A DNA stretch of 53,840 nucleotides. Source: a virus. Under the pieces are notes generated by a model. The model did no database searches. It was given only the letters and a program-made list of their open reading frames with translations, and was not told where the DNA came from. Of the stretch, positions 48,730 through 53,840 are shown one piece after another (position 1 is the first letter of the stretch; every line of letters starts with the position of its first letter). Location of the stretch: the IMG/VR virus record IMGVR_UViG_3300007511_000030, positions 1 to 53,840 of that record; one strand, 5' to 3'. Position numbers and translations under genes: made by a program.

Positions 48730-48740
48730 CTAGGGGACGA
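48730..48740 (+). promoter_or_regulatory. GGGACGA motif, copy 6 (before portal)
   Basis: CTAGGGGACGA directly follows the terminase stop. GGGG-ACGA-CCCC hairpin and a GCTGGGGT/ACCCCAAGC stem (one bulge) surround it. It lies 32 bases before the portal ATG. Confidence 0.45.
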
Positions 48741-48771
48741 CCCCAAGCCAAACTAGAAGGACAATCCCTGC

Positions 48772-50658
48772 ATGGCCGCTTACCACGATTTACAAGTAAA
48801 CGAGGACAGAATCATTGTTGATCTGTCCAAGTATGTTGAGCCCCTAACCGATTACCAGGACATCGCGCATCTCCTGACAGACGAAGAAGAGCGACGGCTC
48901 GTCGACTATGTCAAATCTTGCGTAGATATGTCCTATTCGCGCATCTCGCGTCGATACGATCATTGGACGGAAGCAGACCGTGCGCACGACGTCTACGTCC
49001 CGACCAATACGACCGAGTTCAGAGAAAAGGCCGTAATCGCTGATACCAGGGCCATTGCCGATACCGTCCTCACTTACATGATGGCGGCTCTCGCTGGCCG
49101 AAACCCGATGTTTCAACTCGAGGGACTCAACCGAAAATCAAGAAAGGTGGGCATGATACTGGAGCGTGTTCTTCATCAACAGATGAGACGCACTGCCGGA
49201 GAAGCTCGCATCGCACAGATGCTATTGGACTCCATCCGTTATGGATTTGCCCCTACGAAGATAGTGTGGGACGGTCAGTCAAACCAAAACAAGATAGTCA
49301 ACTTTGACCCACGTCGGGTCTTTCCTGACCCCAGGGTTTCCTGGGGTGACTGGGCTTCAATGCAGTTCATTGTATTCACCCAGTACCAGACATTTAACAG
49401 TCTGGAACGATCAGGCCTATACCCAAAACTGAAACGATACCCCGGCCTCCGAACCAAACTCGGATCTCCTCGCGTTGGATGGCAAGCACACCAATTCCAC
49501 GCTGAGGAAGGCCGTGGTCTATCCATAGACCCCCAAGACCCCCACAAGACAGACACCACCTGGCAGCTAGGCGACTCCCGCCCGGTAGACGAGTGTTGGG
49601 TAAACCTGGCTGGATGGGAGATCGGGATACCACAAATCGAACAGATCTGGCTGCTAATCACAATTCTCGATGAAAACGTCGTACTCAGATTCCAACTAAA
49701 CCCATACGGCCAACAGTTCCCCGTCATCATCGGCGGGCTATACAACGACTCCCACAAAACCTATGGCCAATCACTATACGATCTAATTCTTCCGCTGCAC
49801 GACATCGCCACATGGATGCTTAGATCCCGTATAGATAACGTCCAAGCAGCACTAAACAATCTCATCTTCGTTGACCCCACTCAAGTCAGCGTTCCCGATC
49901 TCATAGACCGCAACCCCTGGGGCGTCGTCCGCACCCTCCCTGGCGCGAAGCCCGGTGATGGCGTATTCATCGCCGAAGTCCCAGACGTCACTCGCGGCTA
50001 CTGGAACGACATGGCTGCCCTGTCTGAGCTCAAGCAGCGTGTATCCGCAGCCAGTGACGCCCAGCAGGGTGTACCCACACCAGACGTACGAACCGCTACC
50101 GAAATTCAACGCCTCACCCAGCTCGGCTCACAACGTCTTGGTGTTCTATCTCGAATCATGTCTGCCACCACGATACGGCCCATGGTACGGATGATGGTGT
50201 CCAACATACAGGATGCTTTGGACTACCAGGGCTCAATCCGTATCGACGAGTACAACATGCCCAGCCAGTTATCCACGATGGTGGATGACGGATACATCGA
50301 CTTCGACACTTCTTCCGATCTCCAGGGCAAGGTCGACTACCTCGTCGTAGACGGCACCCTGCCCCTCGAACCCACCCGCAACGCCGAGACCTGGATGAAC
50401 ATGCTCCAGATCATGGCTCAGACGGGTCTCAACATGGAGTACAAGATGGGCAAGATCGCAGAAGAGGCGATTCGCGCCCTTGGCATCTCAGATCTCGATC
50501 AATTCCGCATCAGCGAAGAGGAGCGCAACCAGGGGATGTCCCCCAGTCAGGAGCTCGCCATGATGGAAAAGATGCGCGGCGCAACAGTCCAGCCTCAAGA
50601 GCAGATTCAAAATGAAGTATCCAAAGGCAACCTCGTACCCATATCGGAGGCCGCATGA
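48772..50658 (+). CDS. portal protein
   Basis: The 628-residue product lies right after TerL, the usual place. The N-terminal half has YSRISRRYDHWTEADRAHDVYVP, followed by IADTVLTYMMAALAGRNPMFQLEG and KIVWDGQ, with PRRVFPDPRVSW typical of podoviral portals. The middle (RATEIQRLTQLGSQRLGVL-type, PTPDVRTATEI) is the common portal core. The last 40 residues are Gln/Glu-rich. The dodecameric portal forms the DNA gate and the connector contact. AGAAGGACAATCCCTGC precedes the ATG. Confidence 0.88.
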   Translation: MAAYHDLQVNEDRIIVDLSKYVEPLTDYQDIAHLLTDEEERRLVDYVKSCVDMSYSRISRRYDHWTEADRAHDVYVPTNTTEFREKAVIADTRAIADTVLTYMMAALAGRNPMFQLEGLNRKSRKVGMILERVLHQQMRRTAGEARIAQMLLDSIRYGFAPTKIVWDGQSNQNKIVNFDPRRVFPDPRVSWGDWASMQFIVFTQYQTFNSLERSGLYPKLKRYPGLRTKLGSPRVGWQAHQFHAEEGRGLSIDPQDPHKTDTTWQLGDSRPVDECWVNLAGWEIGIPQIEQIWLLITILDENVVLRFQLNPYGQQFPVIIGGLYNDSHKTYGQSLYDLILPLHDIATWMLRSRIDNVQAALNNLIFVDPTQVSVPDLIDRNPWGVVRTLPGAKPGDGVFIAEVPDVTRGYWNDMAALSELKQRVSAASDAQQGVPTPDVRTATEIQRLTQLGSQRLGVLSRIMSATTIRPMVRMMVSNIQDALDYQGSIRIDEYNMPSQLSTMVDDGYIDFDTSSDLQGKVDYLVVDGTLPLEPTRNAETWMNMLQIMAQTGLNMEYKMGKIAEEAIRALGISDLDQFRISEEERNQGMSPSQELAMMEKMRGATVQPQEQIQNEVSKGNLVPISEAA

Positions 50659-50927
50659 GCGATCACGTTTATGAAGCGTTAAAACCAGACGTCGGCCCCA
50701 AGGTCGGCGATTTTGTAGACGCTGCCCGCAACATTATCGACACCGAACTGAATCACCAGGTCGATCTCCTGTATGGCGAGATCTCCCGTCTCGAAGTCCA
50801 GATAAAAATGATGCAGCAGCGCATTAAAGATCTCGAAGGCAAAGAGCCTTCCCCAGAAGATGACAAGTACGCCCTTACCAAAAAGAAACTTGTCAGCTTC
50901 ATGAAATCACAAGGATGGTATGACTGA
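50655..50927 (+). CDS. small helical coiled-coil protein after portal
   Basis: The 90-residue product overlaps the portal stop (ATGA) and its own stop overlaps the fibre start. It is charged helix (LLYGEISRLEVQIKMMQQRIKDLEGK), a likely coiled coil. Small proteins here in related phages are head-completion or fibre-associated proteins of unproven function. Confidence 0.65.
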   Translation: MSDHVYEALKPDVGPKVGDFVDAARNIIDTELNHQVDLLYGEISRLEVQIKMMQQRIKDLEGKEPSPEDDKYALTKKKLVSFMKSQGWYD

Positions 50928-52600
50928 TGGCCCAAACCCGCCCAGAATCAGAACAAGTACGTTTTGAATCTTCCAAGACCGGATCGCACAACCTCGACAC
51001 TTATCTCGAGGCGTGCGAGAAAGGCACTCGTACGATGTACGACATGCTCGACGACATCTTCAACTCGTCTGGCGCGTTTGATTCAACTGTATTCGAATTT
51101 CGAATTGACGACTCCACCAGAAAATTCCAGGTCCGCATCGGAACCTTCTCTTCCCCCGCCGCTGGCTGGACGGATGTCACAAACCCCTACATGTTTGTAC
51201 AGCGCGGCACTTGGGCCGCCTCTACCGCATATAACGAAACTGACATCGTTACCCATAGCAACAGCACATACATGGCGGTCAATGCGCACACCTCAAGCGG
51301 ATCCGCCCCAAGTAGCACCGACTTCGGTGTAATCATCGATGGCGCCGCCCTAACCACATCAGAAAATAACGCAGCCACATCAGAAACCAACGCCGCCACA
51401 TCAGCCACCGACGCGGCCACATCAGAAACCAATGCCGCGTCCAGCGCCTCCACCGCGCAAGACTGGGCCGAAAAAACATCTGGCCCCGTAACCGGCACAT
51501 CCTACTCCTCTAAATACTGGGCAACCCAAGCCGATGTCGGCACCGTCGCCTCGAACATCACCGACATCACCACTGTCGCGGGCAAAGCCACCGAAATTGG
51601 ACGCCTCGGCACTGCCGACGCCGTCGCAGACATGGCCATCCTCGGCACTACCGACGTAGTAGCCGATATGAACACCCTCGCCACAGCAGACATCGTCGCA
51701 GACATGAACACGCTCGCCACCGCCGATGTGGTCTCCGACATGAACACGCTGGCGACTGCCGACATAGTGGCCGACATGAACACTCTCGCGACCGCCGATG
51801 TCGTCGCGGACATGAACACACTCGGCACCGCAGACGTAGTGGCAGACATGAACACTCTAGCCACGGCAGACATCGTTGCCGACATGAACACACTGGCAAC
51901 TGCGGACGTAGTCTCGGACATGAACACCCTTGCGACCGCAGACATCGTTGCTGACATGAATACGCTTGCCACCAGCGCAAACGTAACCAACATGGCGACC
52001 GTCGCAAACGACATCACCAACGTCAACACCACGGCCTCAAACATAACCGGCGTCAACTCATTCGCTGAAAAATACCGCGTCCAAGCCAGCGCGCCCACGA
52101 CATCCCTAGACTCCGGCGATCTCTGGTACGACACCACCAACGACGCTATGAAGGTCTTTGACGGCTCATCCTTCGTAACCTCCGCTGGCTTCGCCTCGTT
52201 CGCTACAACGGATATGACCGACGTATCCAGCACTACAGCCACAAACGGCCAAGTCCTCAAATACGTCTCCGGCTCCACCACCTACGTCCCCACCTCCCTA
52301 GCCAACACTGACATCTCTGGCTTGGGCAACGCCGCAACGAAAGACGTAGGAACTACATCCACCGAGGTCGCCGCAGGCGATCACAACCACTCTGGCGTCT
52401 ACGCCACTGCAAGCCACAACCACACCGGAACTTACGAACCCGCAGACGCCGCAATCCAGACCCACATCATCAACACCACCAAGCACCGAGAGATCGACGA
52501 CGCCGCTACTGGGACGACAGATCTGTGGTCTGCATCGAAAATCAACACGCAAATTACGGCCCTTGGCGACCCAGTCGTGATGGCCATCGCACTGGGCTAA
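50927..52600 (+). CDS. tail fibre protein 2, with 12-residue repeats
   Basis: The 557-residue product shares its first 80 residues' pattern with the fibre at 5523 (adaptor). Next comes an Ala/Thr/Ser shaft (NAATSETNAATSATD), then a run of about eleven 12-residue units (TADVVADMNTLA type, residues 228-359), and a C-terminal shaft and tip with GDLWYDTTNDAMKVFDG (about 400), HNHSGVYATASHNHTG and STKINTQ-like ends. Fibre shafts with such repeats form triple helices. Two fibre genes suggest branched or paired fibres. Confidence 0.8.
   Translation: MAQTRPESEQVRFESSKTGSHNLDTYLEACEKGTRTMYDMLDDIFNSSGAFDSTVFEFRIDDSTRKFQVRIGTFSSPAAGWTDVTNPYMFVQRGTWAASTAYNETDIVTHSNSTYMAVNAHTSSGSAPSSTDFGVIIDGAALTTSENNAATSETNAATSATDAATSETNAASSASTAQDWAEKTSGPVTGTSYSSKYWATQADVGTVASNITDITTVAGKATEIGRLGTADAVADMAILGTTDVVADMNTLATADIVADMNTLATADVVSDMNTLATADIVADMNTLATADVVADMNTLGTADVVADMNTLATADIVADMNTLATADVVSDMNTLATADIVADMNTLATSANVTNMATVANDITNVNTTASNITGVNSFAEKYRVQASAPTTSLDSGDLWYDTTNDAMKVFDGSSFVTSAGFASFATTDMTDVSSTTATNGQVLKYVSGSTTYVPTSLANTDISGLGNAATKDVGTTSTEVAAGDHNHSGVYATASHNHTGTYEPADAAIQTHIINTTKHREIDDAATGTTDLWSASKINTQITALGDPVVMAIALG
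51608..52003 (+). repeat. about eleven tandem 36-bp units in fibre gene
   Basis: Each unit encodes 12 residues, mostly ATAD(I/V)V(A/S)DMNTL, with alternating Ile and Val. The DNA differs from unit to unit by synonymous changes (GCA GAC ATC, GCC GAT GTG, GCC GAC ATA), so protein is kept while DNA identity is broken. This points to selection on the repeat, or against recombination. Confidence 0.85.
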
Positions 52601-52604
52601 ATCT

Positions 52605-52943
52605 ATGGCAAACACTTTCAAACTCAAGACCGACACGGCTGTCGGAACCACACTCACGACCGTCTACACCGTCCCCGCCGCAACCACAACGGTAATGATC
52701 GGCGCAGTTCTGGCGAACATTACCGCAAGCCAGATCAAAGCCAATGTACAGATCGTCACCGCTTCAACCACTGGCGAGAACGCAGACGACGTGTACCTCA
52801 TTAAAGAACTCCCGATCCCGACCGGCTCCTCCTTTGAACTCATCGAAGGCAAGGTCGTGCTCGAAGCAGGCGACATCATCAAGGTCGAATCGGACACCGC
52901 CTCGTCCCTCGACGTAGCACTGAGCGTACTGGAGCAGACCTAA
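52605..52943 (+). CDS. small beta-rich virion protein, fibre-associated
   Basis: The 112-residue product starts four bases after the fibre stop. It has TTVYTVPAATTTVMIGAVLANITAS and TGSSFELIEGKVVLEAGDIIKV, a pattern of small phage structural (decoration or fibre chaperone) proteins I recall from marine phages. It lies between the two fibre genes, so it is probably a virion component. Confidence 0.65.
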   Translation: MANTFKLKTDTAVGTTLTTVYTVPAATTTVMIGAVLANITASQIKANVQIVTASTTGENADDVYLIKELPIPTGSSFELIEGKVVLEAGDIIKVESDTASSLDVALSVLEQT

Positions 52944-52944
52944 G

Positions 52945-53840
52945 ATGGGCTACAAAGGCGTCGTAACCAATAAGTCCTCAAACATAAGGCGTCTCAACGT
53001 CACTGGCTCGACCAGTGCAACCCATACGCTGACATGGACGGCTCCCAACGAGCAATCCCTTATCGTCACGATTAACGGCGTCAAACAGCACGAAGATGCC
53101 TATAGCGTATCCGGCACAACCCTGACCCTGACTTCGGCCCTTATCTCAACCGACAAACTTGAAGTCATCGGCATAAACGACATCGGCACGACGATTACTC
53201 CCGCGCAAAACTCTGTCACGGCAGACACCATCGCAGACGGCGTAATTACCAACGCCAAGATTGATGCTTCAGCGGCGATAGCCAAAACCAAACTCGCATC
53301 CCTCGACATAGTGAACGCAGATGTCAACGCATCAGCGGCAATCGCTCAGAGCAAGTTATCACTGGACATAACAAACTCTAACGTTAATGCTTCAGCCGCA
53401 ATCGCTCAGAGCAAACTGGCTAACGTCCCTTACTACACCAGTTCTGCCACTGCGCCAACATCACCAACTCCAGTGGCGGGTGATATTTGGTACGACAGTG
53501 CAAATCAGTCAATGAAGAATTACACGGGGACTCTTTGGAAGGCGATGAGTCAGATATTTATCGCCACAGGCGGAACAGTAACCACTGATGGAAGTTATAA
53601 AGTCCATACATTCACTTCAAGCGGAACATTTGAGGTTACTTCCGGTGAGTCGGGTGTAGATTTAATGATTGTCGGCGGCGGAGGCGGCGGTGGTGGCGGC
53701 ACAAACACGATTGCCGGTGCTGGAGGTGGTGGCGGTGTCTTATATAAAACTTCCCACGATTTAACGGTTGGTTCCACAACGATAACAATCGGCGCTGGGG
53801 CCGCTGGCGTGATAACTACAAACACTGCGGCTTCTCAAGG
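52945..53840 (+). CDS. tail fibre/adhesin with polyglycine domain (partial, runs off window)
   Basis: The frame opens at ATG 52945 (MGYKGVVTNKSS) and is open to the window edge (298 complete codons). Residues 90-160 have a repeated NASAAIAQSKL-type unit, typical of fibre shafts, followed by GDIWYDSANQSMKNYTG. A polyglycine run (GGGGGGGGG and AGAGGGGGV) follows, as in the glycine-rich receptor-binding domains of gp38-type adhesins. It probably is the distal receptor-binding fibre; the C-terminus is outside. Confidence 0.8.
   Translation, partial: MGYKGVVTNKSSNIRRLNVTGSTSATHTLTWTAPNEQSLIVTINGVKQHEDAYSVSGTTLTLTSALISTDKLEVIGINDIGTTITPAQNSVTADTIADGVITNAKIDASAAIAKTKLASLDIVNADVNASAAIAQSKLSLDITNSNVNASAAIAQSKLANVPYYTSSATAPTSPTPVAGDIWYDSANQSMKNYTGTLWKAMSQIFIATGGTVTTDGSYKVHTFTSSGTFEVTSGESGVDLMIVGGGGGGGGGTNTIAGAGGGGGVLYKTSHDLTVGSTTITIGAGAAGVITTNTAASQ

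Noticed and set aside
51608-52003. CRISPR array
   Set aside because: The units are in-frame coding repeats without spacers and with synonymous changes.
51502-52281. 259-residue reverse-strand frame across the fibre repeats
   Set aside because: It is the antisense of the 12-residue repeat array; a periodic DNA keeps a reverse frame open. It has no ribosome site and no domain.

Overview
The window is almost entirely one tailed-phage (or prophage) genome of podovirus-like layout, open at its right edge, where a tail-fibre gene runs off the end, and probably also at its left edge. The host is very likely a Gram-negative, most plausibly gammaproteobacterial, species: several small proteins carry lipoprotein signals, and the putative attachment site (33670-33710) is the 5' half of a tRNA-Ser(GCU) gene that closely resembles the gammaproteobacterial form. 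A tyrosine integrase beside that site suggests a temperate phage.

Layout. (1) Morphogenesis genes on the + strand wrap around the window ends: a small-terminase candidate, large terminase, portal and fibres (45.7-53.8 kb), then a spanin-like lipoprotein, scaffold, major capsid, connector, nozzle, a second fibre, three internal-virion-like proteins and one 10.3 kb gene for a 3436-residue multidomain protein (0-23.9 kb). (2) A - strand recombination block (23.9-27.2 kb) holds a Cas4/RecB-like exonuclease, an SSB-like protein and a Sak4-like ATPase. (3) A divergent + strand block (27.3-33.2 kb) starts with a small HTH-like regulator and a primase-polymerase/helicase fusion, followed by nuclease-like and small unknown genes; two tiny lipoprotein genes lie within it in the opposite direction. 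(4) An integration module (33.2-35.3 kb) has the attP core, the integrase and a LuxR-type HTH protein. (5) A long - strand block of mostly unknown small genes (35.4-44.8 kb) begins with a MoxR/CobS-like AAA+ ATPase, a tiny protein and a CobT-like VWA/zincin protein. (6) A junction region (44.9-46.8 kb) has two - strand genes or units with related structured leaders.

Likely control. Related palindromes (ACACC, 5-6 nt, GGTGT) lie at the starts of the two leftward operons and suggest one shared repressor. A GGGACGA motif recurs six times on the + strand, five of them directly upstream of packaging or structural genes, and may mark late promoters or transcript processing sites. Strong hairpin terminators occur at 3221-3253 (+), 25436-25464 (-) and 46131-46160 (-).

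Not seen in the window: a family A or B DNA polymerase, a phage RNA polymerase, an endolysin or a recognisable holin. They may lie outside it or be unrecognisable. All functions are inferred from motifs and context by eye; no database search was run.
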